From Parapristionchus giblindavisi (lineage: Eukaryota > Nematoda > Chromadorea > Rhabditida > Diplogasteridae), in contig CALSFV010000218.1 in the NCBI GenBank assembly GCA_943737045.1, forward strand, positions 248,001-312,000: 64,000 bases of DNA, written 5' to 3'. The translations under genes were made by a program, and so were the position numbers. Shown here in pieces: positions 52,117-64,000 of this stretch. The notes beneath the pieces are model-generated. The model was not told the DNA's origin. It did not search any database and worked only from the letters and a program-made list of their open reading frames with translations. Each line of letters begins with the position of its first letter. Position 1 is the first letter of the stretch.

Positions 52117-52161
52117 TGGCGGTTAGCCTGGGGTATACGGAGATAGGGAGTATCCCTAACA

Positions 52162-52165
52162 TAGA
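52162..52165. other. Target-site duplication (taga), right copy
   Basis: Second copy of taga, directly after the LTR end, followed by ctattccaaag, which continues the interrupted satellite monomer. The a at 52161 is assigned to the LTR because the other LTR also ends in CTAACA and the ends then form TG...CA. Confidence 0.9.
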
Positions 52166-52415
52166 CTATTCCAAAGTGGTCAGTACCCCCATTATGTAAA
52201 TTTATCTTTCAATACTCTCTGTTTTTGGTACAAAATAATTCGTTACAAGTCTAATTGTCAATGATACTTATCGAGTAATATACTATGTGAAAGAGGAAAA
52301 AATTCTGAATGAGACACACTTCAGGTCATGTCGAGCTGTAATATTTTACTGCTGCTATAATGACCGAAGTACAAAAGTAGCTTTTACTCTGATATGATCA
52401 AGATAACTTGAGAAA
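52162..52415. repeat. Right part of the satellite monomer split by the retroelement
   Basis: Begins with the second taga copy and continues from monomer position 72 to 321. It carries the tattccaaag and cccccattatg variants. Together with 48462-48532 it makes one complete 321-bp monomer once the duplicated 4 bp is discounted, so the insertion removed no satellite sequence. Confidence 0.95.
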
Positions 52416-54341
52416 TATGAAAATGAAAATGAAACCTATCGTGTCATATACCAAATGAAAGAGCGAAAAATTCTGAATAAGATAGACTATTTCAAAGTGG
52501 TCAGTACCCCCATTATGTAAATTTATCTTTCAATACTCTCTGTTTTTGGTACAAAATAATTCGTTACAAGTCTAATTGTCAATGATACTTATCGAGTAAT
52601 ATACTATGTGAAAGAGGAAAAAAATCTGAATGAGACACACTTCAGGTCATGTTGAGCTGTAATATTTTACTGCTGCTATAATGACCGAAGTACAAAAGTA
52701 GCTTTTACTCTGATATGATCAAGATAACTTGAGAAATATGAAAATGAAAATGAAACCTATCGTGTCATATACCAAATGAAAGAGCGAAAAATTCTGAATA
52801 AGATAGACTATTTCAAAGTGGTCAGTACCCCCATTATGTAAATTTATCTTTCAATACTCTCTGTTTTTGGTACAAAATAATTCGTTACAAGTCTAATTGT
52901 CAATGATACTTATCGAGTAATATACTATGTGAAAGAGGAAAAAATTCTGAATGAGACACACTTCAGGTCATGTCGAGCTGTAATATTTTACTGCTGCTAT
53001 AATGACCGAAGTACAAAAGTAGCTTTTACTCTGATATGATCAAGATAACTTGAGAAATATGAAAATGAAAATGAAACCTATCGTGTCATATACCAAATGA
53101 AAGAGCGAAAAATTCTGAATAAGATAGACTATTACAAAGTGGTCAGTACCCCCATTATGTAAATTTATCTTTCAATACTCTCTGTTTTTGGTACAAAATA
53201 ATTCGTTACAAGTCTAATTGTCAATGATACTAATCGAGTAATATACTATGTGAAAGAGGAAAAAATTCTGAATGAGACACACTTCAGGTCATGTCGAGCT
53301 GTAATATTTTACTGCTGCTATAATGACCGAAGTACAAAAGTAGCTTTTACTCTGATATGATCAAGATAAATTGAGAAATATGAAAATGAAAATGAAACCT
53401 ATCGTGTCATATACCAAATGAAAGAGCGAAAAATTCTGAATAAGATAGACTATTTCAAAGTGGTCAGTACGGACAATATGTAAATTTATCTTTCAATACT
53501 CTCTGTTTTTGGTATAAAATAATTCGTTACAAGTCTAATTGTAAATGATACTTATCGAGTAATATACTATGTGAAAGAGGAAAAAATTCTGAATGAGACA
53601 CACTTCAGGTCATGTCGAGCTGTAATATTTTACTGCTGCTATAATGACCGAAGTACAAAAGTAGCTTTTACTCTGATATGATCAAGATAACTTGAGAAAT
53701 ATGAAAATGAAAATGAAACCTATCGTGTCATATACCAAATGAAAGAGCGAAAAATTCTGAATAAGATAGACTATTCCAAAGTGGTCAGTACCCCCATTAT
53801 GTAAATTTATCTTTCAATACTCTCTGTTTTTGGTACAAAATAATTCGTTACAAGTCTAATTGTCAATGATACTTATCGAGTAATATACTATGTGAAAGAG
53901 GAAAAAATTCTGAATGAGACACACTTCAGGTCATGTCGAGCTGTAATATTTTACTGCTGCTATAATGACCGAAGTACAAAAGTAGCTTTTACTCTGATAT
54001 GATCAAGATAACTTGAGAAATATGAAAATGAAAATGAAACCTATCGTGTCATATACCAAATGAAAGAGCGAAAAATTCTGAATAAGATAGACTATTTCAA
54101 AGTGGTCAGTACCCCCATTATGTAAATTTATCCTTCAATACTCTCTGTTTTTGGTACAAAATAATTCGTTACAAGTCCAATTGTCAATGATACTTATCGA
54201 GTAATATACTATGTGAAAGAGGAAAAAATTCTGAATGAGACACACTTCAGGTCATGTCGAGCTGTAATATTTTACTGCTGCTATAATGACCGAAGTACAA
54301 AAGTAGCTTTTACTCTGATATGATCAAGATAACTTGAGAAA

Positions 54342-57300
54342 TATGAAAATGAAAATGAAACCTATCGTGTCATATACCAGATGAAAGAGCGAAAAATTCT
54401 GAATAAGATAGACTATTTCAAAGTGGTCAGTACCCCCATTATGTAAATTTATCTTTCAATACTCTCTGTTTTTGGTACAAAATAATTCGTTACAAGTCTA
54501 ATTGTCAATGATACTTATCGAGTAATATACTATGTGAAAGAGGAAAAAATTCTGAATGAGACACACTTCAGGTCATGTCGAGCTGTAATATTTTACTGCT
54601 GCTATAATGACCGAAGTACAAAAGTAGCTTTTACTCTGATATGATCAAGATAACTTGAGAAATATGAAAATGAAAATGAAACCTATCGTGTCATATACCA
54701 AATGAAAGAGCGAAAAATTCTGAATAAGATAGACTATTTCAAAGTGGTCAGTACCCCCATTATGTAAATTTATCTTTCAATACTCTCTGTTTTTGGTACA
54801 AAATAATTCGTTACAAGTCTAATTGTCAATGATACTAATCGAGTAATATACTATGTGAAAGAGGAAAAAATTCTGAATGAGACACACTTCAGGTCATGTC
54901 GAGCTGTAATATTTTACTGCTGCTATAATGACCGAAGTACAAAAGTAGCTTTTACTCTGATATGATCAAGATAAATTGAGAAATATGAAAATGAAAATGA
55001 AACCTATCGTGTCATATACCAAATGAAAGAGCGAAAAATTCTGAATAAGATAGACTATTTCAAAGTGGTCAGTACGGACAATATGTAAATTTATCTTTCA
55101 ATACTCTCTGTTTTTGGTATAAAATAATTCGTTACAAGTCTAATTGTCAATGATACTTATCGAGTAATATACTATGTGAAAGAGGAAAAAATTCTGAATG
55201 AGACACACTTCAGGTCATGTCGAGCTGTAATATTTTACTGCTGCTATAATGACCGAAGTACAAAAGTAGCTTTTACTCTGATATGATCAAGATAAATTGA
55301 GAAATATGAAAATGAAAATGAAACCTATCGTGTCATATACCAAATGAAAGAGCGAAAAATTCTGAATAAGATAGACTATTTCAAAGTGGTCAGTACGGAC
55401 AATATGTAAATTTATCTTTCAATACTCTCTGTTTTTGGTATAAAATAATTCGTTACAAGTCTAATTGTAAATGATACTTATCGAGTAATATACTATGTGA
55501 AAGAGGAAAAAATTCTGAATGAGACACACTTCAGGTCATGTCGAGCTGTAATATTTTACTGCTGCTATAATGACCGAAGTACAAAAGTAGCTTTTACTCT
55601 GATATGATCAAGATAACTTGAGAAATATGAAAATGAAAATGAAACCTATCGTGTCATATACCAAATGAAAGAGCGAAAAATTCTGAATAAGATAGACTAT
55701 TCCAAAGTGGTCAGTACCCCCATTATGTAAATTTAACTTTCAATACTCTCTGTTTTTGGTACAAAATAATTCGTTACAAGTCTAATTGTCAATGATACTT
55801 ATCGAGTAATATACTATGTGAAAGAGGAAAAAATTCTGAATGAGACACACTTCAGGTCATGTCGAGCTGTAATATTTTACTGCTGCTATAATGACCGAAG
55901 TACAAAAGTAGCTTTTACTCTGATATGATCAAGATAACTTGAGAAATATGAAAATGAAAATGAAACCTATCGTGTCATATACCAGATGAAAGAGCGAAAA
56001 ATTCTGAATAAGATAGACTATTTCAAAGTGGTCAGTACCCCCATTATGTAAATTTATCTTTCAATACTCTCTGTTTTTGGTACAAAATAATTCGTTACAA
56101 GTCTAATTGTCAATGATACTTATCGAGTAATATACTATGTGAAAGAGGAAAAAATTCTGAATGAGACACACTTCAGGTCATGTCGAGCTGTAATATTTTA
56201 CTGCTGCTATAATGACCGAAGTACAAAAGTAGCTTTTACTCTGATATGATCAAGATAACTTGAGAAATATGAAAATGAAAATGAAACCTATCGTGTCATA
56301 TACCAAATGAAAGAGCGAAAAATTCTGAATAAGATAGACTATTTCAAAGTGGTCAGTACCCCCATTATGTAAATTTATCTTTCAATACTCTCTGTTTTTG
56401 GTACAAAATAATTCGTTACAAGTCTAATTGTCAATGATACTAATCGAGTAATATACTATGTGAAAGAGGAAAAAATTCTGAATGAGACACACTTCAGGTC
56501 ATGTCGAGCTGTAATATTTTACTGCTGCTATAATGACCGAAGTACAAAAGTAGCTTTTACTCTGATATGATCAAGATAAATTGAGAAATATGAAAATGAA
56601 AATGAAACCTATCGTGTCATATACCAAATGAAAGAGCGAAAAATTCTGAATAAGATAGACTATTTCAAAGTGGTCAGTACGGACAATATGTAAATTTATC
56701 TTTCAATACTCTCTGTTTTTGGTATAAAATAATTCGTTACAAGTCTAATTGTCAATGATACTTATCGAGTAATATACTATGTGAAAGAGGAAAAAATTCT
56801 GAATGAGACACACTTCAGGTCATGTCGAGCTGTAATATTTTACTGCTGCTATAATGACCGAAGTACAAAAGTAGCTTTTACTCTGATATGATCAAGATAA
56901 ATTGAGAAATATGAAAATGAAAATGAAACCTATCGTGTCATATACCAAATGAAAGAGCGAAAAATTCTGAATAAGATAGACTATTTCAAAGTGGTCAGTA
57001 CGGACAATATGTAAATTTATCTTTCAATACTCTCTGTTTTTGGTATAAAATAATTCGTTACAAGTCTAATTGTAAATGATACTTATCGAGTAATATACTA
57101 TGTGAAAGAGGAAAAAATTCTGAATGAGACACACTTCAGGTCATGTCGAGCTGTAATATTTTACTGCTGCTATAATGACCGAAGTACAAAAGTAGCTTTT
57201 ACTCTGATATGATCAAGATAACTTGAGAAATATGAAAATGAAAATGAAACCTATCGTGTCATATACCAAATGAAAGAGCGAAAAATTCTGAATAAGATAG

Positions 57301-57551
57301 ACTATTCCAAAGTGGTCAGTACCCCCATTATGTAAATTTAACTTTCAATACTCTCTGTTTTTGGTACAAAATAATTCGTTACAAGTCTAATTGTCAATGA
57401 TACTTATCGAGTAATATACTATGTGAAAGAGGAAAAAATTCTGAATGAGACACACTTCAGGTCATGTCGAGCTGTAATATTTTACTGCTGCTATAATGAC
57501 CGAAGTACAAAAGTAGCTTTTACTCTGATATGATCAAGATAACTTGAGAAA
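54342..57551. repeat. 5-monomer higher-order repeat, two copies (1605 bp each)
   Basis: Copies are 54342-55946 and 55947-57551. The order is taccagatg, then tactaatcg/aaattgag, ggtataaaat with tcaatg, ggtataaaat with taaatg, and tattccaaag with aatttaactttc. The taccagatg marks (54380 and 55985) and the ttaactttc marks (55736 and 57341) are both 1605 bp apart. Confidence 0.88.
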
Positions 57552-60500
57552 TATGAAAATGAAAATGAAACCTATCGTGTCATATACCAAATGAAAGAGC
57601 GAAAAATTCTGAATAAGATAGACTATTTCAAAGTGGTCAGTACCCCCATTATGTAAATTTATCTTTCAATACTCTCTGTTTTTGGTACAAAATAATTCGT
57701 TACAAGTCTAATTGTCAATGATACTTATCGAGTAATATACTATGTGAAAGAGGAAAAAATTCTGAATGAGACACACTTCAGGTCATGTCGAGCTGTAATA
57801 TTTTACTGCTGCTATAATGACCGAAGTACAAAAGTAGCTTTTACTCTGATATGATCAAGATAAATTGAGAAATATGAAAATGAAAATGAAACCTATCGTG
57901 TCATATACCAAATGAAAGAGCGAAAAATTCTGAATAAGATAGACTATTTCAAAGTGGTCAGTACGGACAATATGTAAATTTATCTTTCAATACTCTCTGT
58001 TTTTGGTATAAAATAATTCGTTACAAGTCTAATTGTAAATGATACTTATCGAGTAATATACTATGTGAAAGAGGAAAAAATTCTGAATGAGACACACTTC
58101 AGGTCATGTCGAGCTGTAATATTTTACTGCTGCTATAATGACCGAAGTACAAAAGTAGCTTTTACTCTGATATGATCAAGATAACTTGAGAAATATGAAA
58201 ATGAAAATGAAACCTATCGTGTCATATACCAAATGAAAGAGCGAAAAATTCTGAATAAGATAGACTATTCCAAAGTGGTCAGTACCCCCATTATGTAAAT
58301 TTATCTTTCAATACTCTCTGTTTTTGGTACAAAATAATTCGTTACAAGTCTAATTGTCAATGATACTTATCGAGTAATATACTATGTGAAAGAGGAAAAA
58401 ATTCTGAATGAGACACACTTCAGGTCATGTCGAGCTGTAATATTTTACTGCTGCTATAATGACCGAAGTACAAAAGTAGCTTTTACTCTGATATGATCAA
58501 GATAAATTGAGAAATATGAAAATGAAAATGAAACCTATCGTGTCATATACCAAATGAAAGAGCGAAAAATTCTGAATAAGATAGACTATTTCAAAGTGGT
58601 CAGTACCCCCATTATGTAAATTTATCTTTCAATACTCTCTGTTTTTGGTACAAAATAATTCGTTACAAGTCTAATTGTCAATGATACTTATCGAGTAATA
58701 TACTATGTGAAAGAGGAAAAAATTCTGAATGAGACACACTTCAGGTCATGTCGAGCTGTAATATTTTACTGCTGCTATAATGACCGAAGTACAAAAGTAG
58801 CTTTTACTCTGATATGATCAAGATAACTTGAGAAATATGAAAATGAAAATGAAACCTATCGTGTCATATACCAAATGAAAGAGCGAAAAATTCTGAATAA
58901 GATAGACTATTTCAAAGTGGTCAGTATCCCCATTATGTAAATTTATCTTTCAATACTCTCTGTTTTTGGTACAAAATAATTCGTTACAAGTCTAATTGTC
59001 AATGATACTTATCGAGTAATATACTATGTGAAAGAGGAAAAAATTCTGAATGAGACACACTTCAGGTCATGTCGAGCTGTAATATTTTACTGCTGCTATA
59101 ATGACCGAAGTACAAAAGTAGCTTTTACTCTGATATGATCAAGATAACTTGAGAAATATGAAAATGAAAATGAAACCTATCGTGTCATATACCAAATGAA
59201 AGAGCGAAAAATTCTGAATAAGATAGACTATTTCAAAGTGGTCAGTACCCCCATTATGTAAATTTATCTTTCAATACTCTCTGTTTTTGGTACAAAATAA
59301 TTCGTTACAAGTCTAATTGTCAATGATACTTATCGAGTAATATACTATGTGAAAGAGGAAAAAATTCTGAATGAGACACACTTCAGGTCATGTCGAGCTG
59401 TAATATTTTACTGCTGCTATAATGACCGAAGTACAAAAGTAGCTTTTACTCTGATATGATCAAGATAAATTGAGAAATATGAAAATGAAAATGAAACCTA
59501 TCGTGTCATATACCAAATGAAAGAGCGAAAAATTCTGAATAAGATAGACTATTTCAAAGTGGTCAGTACGGACAATATGTAAATTTATCTTTCAATACTC
59601 TCTGTTTTTGGTATAAAATAATTCGTTACAAGTCTAATTGTAAATGATACTTATCGAGTAATATACTATGTGAAAGAGGAAAAAATTCTGAATGAGACAC
59701 ACTTCAGGTCATGTCGAGCTGTAATATTTTACTGCTGCTATAATGACCGAAGTACAAAAGTAGCTTTTACTCTGATATGATCAAGATAACTTGAGAAATA
59801 TGAAAATGAAAATGAAACCTATCGTGTCATATACCAAATGAAAGAGCGAAAAATTCTGAATAAGATAGACTATTCCAAAGTGGTCAGTACCCCCATTATG
59901 TAAATTTAACTTTCAATACTCTCTGTTTTTGGTACAAAATAATTCGTTACAAGTCTAATTGTCAATGATACTTATCGAGTAATATACTATGTGAAAGAGG
60001 AAAAAATTCTGAATGAGACACACTTCAGGTCATGTCGAGCTGTAATATTTTACTGCTGCTATAATGACCGAAGTACAAAAGTAGCTTTTACTCTGATATG
60101 ATCAAGATAACTTGAGAAATATGAAAATGAAAATGAAACCTATCGTGTCATATACCAAATGAAAGAGCGAAAAATTCTGAATAAGATAGACTATTTCAAA
60201 GTGGTCAGTACCCCCATTATGTAAATTTATCTTTCAATACTCTCTGTTTTTGGTACAAAATAATTCGTTACAAGTCTAATTGTCAATGATACTTATCGAG
60301 TAATATACTATGTGAAAGAGGAAAAAATTCTGAATGAGACACACTTCAGGTCATGTCGAGCTGTAATATTTTACTGCTGCTATAATGACCGAAGTACAAA
60401 AGTAGCTTTTACTCTGATATGATCAAGATAAATTGAGAAATATGAAAATGAAAATGAAACCTATCGTGTCATATACCAAATGAAAGAGCGAAAAATTCTG

Positions 60501-62366
60501 AATAAGATAGACTATTTCAAAGTGGTCAGTACGGACAATATGTAAATTTATCTTTCAATACTCTCTGTTTTTGGTATAAAATAATTCGTTACAAGTCTAA
60601 TTGTAAATGATACTTATCGAGTAATATACTATGTGAAAGAGGAAAAAATTCTGAATGAGACACACTTCAGGTCATGTCGAGCTGTAATATTTTACTGCTG
60701 CTATAATGACCGAAGTACAAAAGTAGCTTTTACTCTGATATGATCAAGATAACTTGAGAAATATGAAAATGAAAATGAAACCTATCGTGTCATATACCAA
60801 ATGAAAGAGCGAAAAATTCTGAATAAGATAGACTATTCCAAAGTGGTCAGTACCCCCATTATGTAAATTTATCTTTCAATACTCTCTGTTTTTGGTACAA
60901 AATAATTCGTTACAAGTCTAATTGTCAATGATACTTATCGAGTAATATACTATGTGAAAGAGGAAAAAATTCTGAATGAGACACACTTCAGGTCATGTCG
61001 AGCTGTAATATTTTACTGCTGCTATAATGACCGAAGTACAAAAGTAGCTTTTACTCTGATATGATCAAGATAAATTGAGAAATATGAAAATGAAAATGAA
61101 ACCTATCGTGTCATATACCAAATGAAAGAGCGAAAAATTCTGAATAAGATAGACTATTTCAAAGTGGTCAGTACCCCCATTATGTAAATTTATCTTTCAA
61201 TACTCTCTGTTTTTGGTACAAAATAATTCGTTACAAGTCTAATTGTCAATGATACTTATCGAGTAATATACTATGTGAAAGAGGAAAAAATTCTGAATGA
61301 GACACACTTCAGGTCATGTCGAGCTGTAATATTTTACTGCTGCTATAATGACCGAAGTACAAAAGTAGCTTTTACTCTGATATGATCAAGATAACTTGAG
61401 AAATATGAAAATGAAAATGAAACCTATCGTGTCATATACCAAATGAAAGAGCGAAAAATTCTGAATAAGATAGACTATTTCAAAGTGGTCAGTATCCCCA
61501 TTATGTAAATTTATCTTTCAATACTCTCTGTTTTTGGTACAAAATAATTCGTTACAAGTCTAATTGTCAATGATACTTATCGAGTAATATACTATGTGAA
61601 AGAGGAAAAAATTCTGAATGAGACACACTTCAGGTCATGTCGAGCTGTAATATTTTACTGCTGCTATAATGACCGAAGTACAAAAGTAGCTTTTACTCTG
61701 ATATGATCAAGATAACTTGAGAAATATGAAAATGAAAATGAAACCTATCGTGTCATATACCAAATGAAAGAGCGAAAAATTCTGAATAAGATAGACTATT
61801 TCAAAGTGGTCAGTACCCCCATTATGTAAATTTATCTTTCAATACTCTCTGTTTTTGGTACAAAATAATTCGTTACAAGTCTAATTGTCAATGATACTTA
61901 TCGAGTAATATACTATGTGAAAGAGGAAAAAATTCTGAATGAGACACACTTCAGGTCATGTCGAGCTGTAATATTTTACTGCTGCTATAATGACCGAAGT
62001 ACAAAAGTAGCTTTTACTCTGATATGATCAAGATAAATTGAGAAATATGAAAATGAAAATGAAACCTATCGTGTCATATACCAAATGAAAGAGCGAAAAA
62101 TTCTGAATAAGATAGACTATTTCAAAGTGGTCAGTACCCCCATTATGTAAATTTATCTTTCAATACTCTCTGTTTTTGGTACAAAATAATTCGTTACAAG
62201 TCTAATTGTCAATGATACTTATCGAGTAATATACTATGTGAAAGAGGAAAAAATTCTGAATGAGACACACTTCAGGTCATGTCGAGCTGTAATATTTTAC
62301 TGCTGCTATAATGACCGAAGTACAAAAGTAGCTTTTACTCTGATATGATCAAGATAACTTGAGAAA
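57231..62366. repeat. 8-monomer higher-order repeat, two copies (2568 bp each)
   Basis: Copies are 57231-59798 and 59799-62366. Seven of the eight units correspond: tattccaaag/ttaactttc, cccccattatg/aaattgag, ggtataaaat, tattccaaag/aaattgag, cccccattatg, cagtatcccc and cccccattatg/aaattgag. The eighth is ggtataaaat in copy 1 and cccccattatg in copy 2. The tatcccc marks at 58923 and 61491 are 2568 bp apart. The first unit overlaps the end of the preceding 5-mer block. Confidence 0.82.
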
Positions 62367-64000
62367 TATGAAAATGAAAATGAAACCTATCGTGTCATAT
62401 ACCAAATGAAAGAGCGAAAAATTCTGAATAAGATAGACTATTTCAAAGTGGTCAGTATCCCCATTATGTAAATTTATCTTTCAATACTCTCTGTTTTTGG
62501 TACAAAATAATTCGTTACAAGTCTAATTGTCAATGATACTTATCGAGTAATATACTATGTGAAAGAGGAAAAAATTCTGAATGAGACATACTTCAGGTCA
62601 TGTCGAGCTGTAATATTTTACTGCTGCTATAATGACCGAAGTACAAAAGTACCTTTTACTCTGATATGATCAAGATAACTTGAGAAATATGAAAATGAAA
62701 ATGAAACCTATCGTGTCATATACCAAATGAAAGAGCGAAAAATTCTGAATAAGATAGACTATTTCAAAGTGGTCAGTACCCCCATTATGTAAATTTATCT
62801 TTCAATACTCTCTGTTTTTGGTACAAAATAATTCGTTACAAGTCTAATTGTAAATGATACTTATCGAGTAATATACTATGTGAAAGAGGAAAAAATTCTG
62901 AATGAGACACACTTCAGGTCATGTCGAGCTGTAATATTTTACTGCTGCTATAATGACCGAAGTACAAAAGAAGCTTTTACTCTGATATGATCAAGATAAC
63001 TTGAGAAATATGAAAATGAAAATGAAACCTATCGTGTCATATACCAAAAGAAAGAGCGAAAAATTCTGAATAAGATAGACTATTTCAAAGTGGTCAGTAC
63101 GGACAATATGTAAATTTATCTTTCAATACTCTCTGTTTTTGGTACAAAATAATTCGTTACAAGTCTAATTGTAAATGATACTTATCGAGTAATATACTAT
63201 GTGAAAGAGGAAAAAATTCTGAATGAGACACACTTCAGATCATGTCGAGCTGTAATATTTTACTGCTGCTATAATGACCGAAGTACAAAAGTAGCTTTTA
63301 CTCTGATATGATCAAGATAACTTGAGAAATATGAAAATGAAAATGAAACCTATCGTGTCATATACCAAATGAAAGAGCGAAAAATTCTGAATAAGATAGA
63401 CTATTTCAAAGTGGTCAGTACGGACAATATGTAAATTTATCTTTCAATACTCTCTGTTTTTGGTATAAAATAATTCGTTACAAGTCTAATTGTAAATGAT
63501 ACTTATCGAGTAATATACTATGTGAAAGAGGAAAAAATTCTGAATGAGACACACTTCAGGTCATGTCGAGCTGTAATATTTTACTGCTGCTATAATGACC
63601 GAAGTACAAAAGTAGCTTTTACTCTGATATGATCAAGATAACTTGAGAAATATGAAAATGAAAATGAAACCTATCGTGTCATATGCCAAATGAAAGAGCG
63701 AAAAATTCTGAATAAGATAGACTATTTCAAAGTGGTCATTACCCCCATTATGTAAATTTATCTTTCAATACTCTCTGTTTTTGGTACAAAATAATTCGTT
63801 ACAAGTCTAATTGTAAATGATACTAATCGAGTAATATACTATGTGAAAGAGGAAAAAATTCTGAATGAGACACACTTCAGGTCATGTCGAGCTGTAATAT
63901 TTTACTGCTGCTATAATGACCGAAGTACAAAAGTAGCTTTTACTCTGATATGATCAAGATAACTTGAGAAATATGAAAATGAAAATGAAACCTATCGTGT
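62367..64000. repeat. Satellite segment with more private substitutions
   Basis: Five complete monomers and a partial one. Changes not seen elsewhere in the window include gacatac and gtaccttttact (62367 unit), aagaagctttt (62688 unit), ataccaaaagaaag and cagatcatg (63009 unit), and atatgccaaatg and gtcattaccc (63651 unit). The 321-bp period is kept and no repeated multi-monomer order is visible. This is what the less homogenised margin of an array looks like. Confidence 0.65.

Larger units (their letters stand above)
48533..52161 (-). mobile_element. Complete gag-only LTR retrotransposon
   Basis: A 3629-bp element on the minus strand, built as 5' LTR (51765-52161), PBS candidate, 862-nt leader, one gag-like ORF, polypurine tract and 3' LTR (48533-48929). 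LTR ends are TGTTAG and TTACA on the sense strand, so TG...CA. The flanking satellite carries a 4-bp duplication, taga. The 2835-bp interior has no protease, reverse transcriptase, RNase H or integrase, and no room for them. The LTRs read as identical over 397 bp, so insertion was recent. It resembles the non-autonomous class called TR-GAG in plants (LTRs plus a Gag ORF only). An autonomous partner supplying Pol is inferred. The CCHC Gag and short target duplication suggest a Ty3/Gypsy (Metaviridae) affiliation, unproven without Pol. Confidence 0.95.
51765..52161 (-). repeat. 5' LTR (397 bp)
   Basis: Right copy on the plus strand, acting as the promoter LTR for the minus-strand element. In sense order it has TGTTAGGG, a C-rich stretch opposite the G-quadruplex motif, an AT-rich stretch, TATAAATA (51962-51969), an inverted repeat, then an R/U5 region ending CCTTACA. 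No canonical AATAAA is seen, so the polyadenylation signal and the R/U5 boundary are not defined here. Confidence 0.95.
52162..64000. repeat. 321-bp satellite array, right part
   Basis: The same satellite continues in the same orientation and phase after the retroelement. The interrupted monomer resumes at 52162 and ends at 52415. From 52416 there are exactly 36 monomers of 321 bp with no net indel, and a 29-bp partial unit starts at 63972. The variant mix differs from the left part: tcgag predominates, with ttgag seen clearly only in the 52416 monomer, and a ggtataaaat variant is common. In the left part that variant occurs only in the last complete monomer (48141-48461). The array is cut by the window edge, so its true end is not seen. 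Confidence 0.98.

Noticed and set aside
48528..52165. 5-bp target-site duplication (ataga)
   Set aside because: It would require the element to end in CTAAC. The other LTR copy ends CTAACA and the sense strand then starts TGTTAG, so the shared a belongs to the LTR and the duplication is taga, 4 bp.
1..64000. CENP-B-box-like motif in the monomer
   Set aside because: No segment fits the TTCG....A..CGGG pattern. The TTCG in taattcgttacaag lacks the rest, so no centromere-protein site is claimed.

Overview
This window is almost wholly satellite DNA from a eukaryotic, probably invertebrate animal, genome. A 321-bp AT-rich monomer runs head to tail in one orientation from base 1 to 48532 and again from 52162 to 64000. 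By period arithmetic there are 151 complete monomers, one monomer split by an insertion, 36 more complete monomers and a 29-bp partial at the right edge. The organism cannot be named from the sequence. A Metaviridae-like Gag, a 4-bp target duplication and the satellite organisation fit a metazoan, but that is inference.

The array is organised into higher-order repeats (HORs) that change along the window. They are a 7-mer/6-mer block (1-4173), a 7-mer block (about 8.7-13.2 kb), an expanded 21-monomer block (15409-22145), three successive copies of a 12/13-mer (22146-34337), a 6-mer (34338-38189), a segment duplicated 10 monomers apart (40758-46214) and, right of the insertion, 5-mer (54342-57551) and 8-mer (57231-62366) patterns. 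Monomer length is almost invariant. Every length change I find lies in one T-run. The monomer is itself an old dimer of two diverged halves of about 153 and 168 bp. The last 1.4 kb on the right carry more private substitutions than the rest.

The only gene-bearing region is one complete LTR retroelement of 3629 bp on the minus strand (48533-52161). It has two 397-bp LTRs that read as identical, a 4-bp target duplication (taga), a primer-binding-site candidate, a polypurine tract and one long ORF for a 683-residue Gag-like protein with a single CCHC zinc knuckle. No protease, reverse transcriptase, RNase H or integrase is present, so it is a recent non-autonomous, gag-only element that presumably depends on an autonomous partner. 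Its 862-nt leader has no internal AUG before gag apart from a tiny uORF at the LTR/PBS junction, and holds about seven copies of a 47-bp repeat. The LTR carries a TATA box, a small hairpin and a G-quadruplex motif. No RNA genes, CRISPR arrays or host genes were found.
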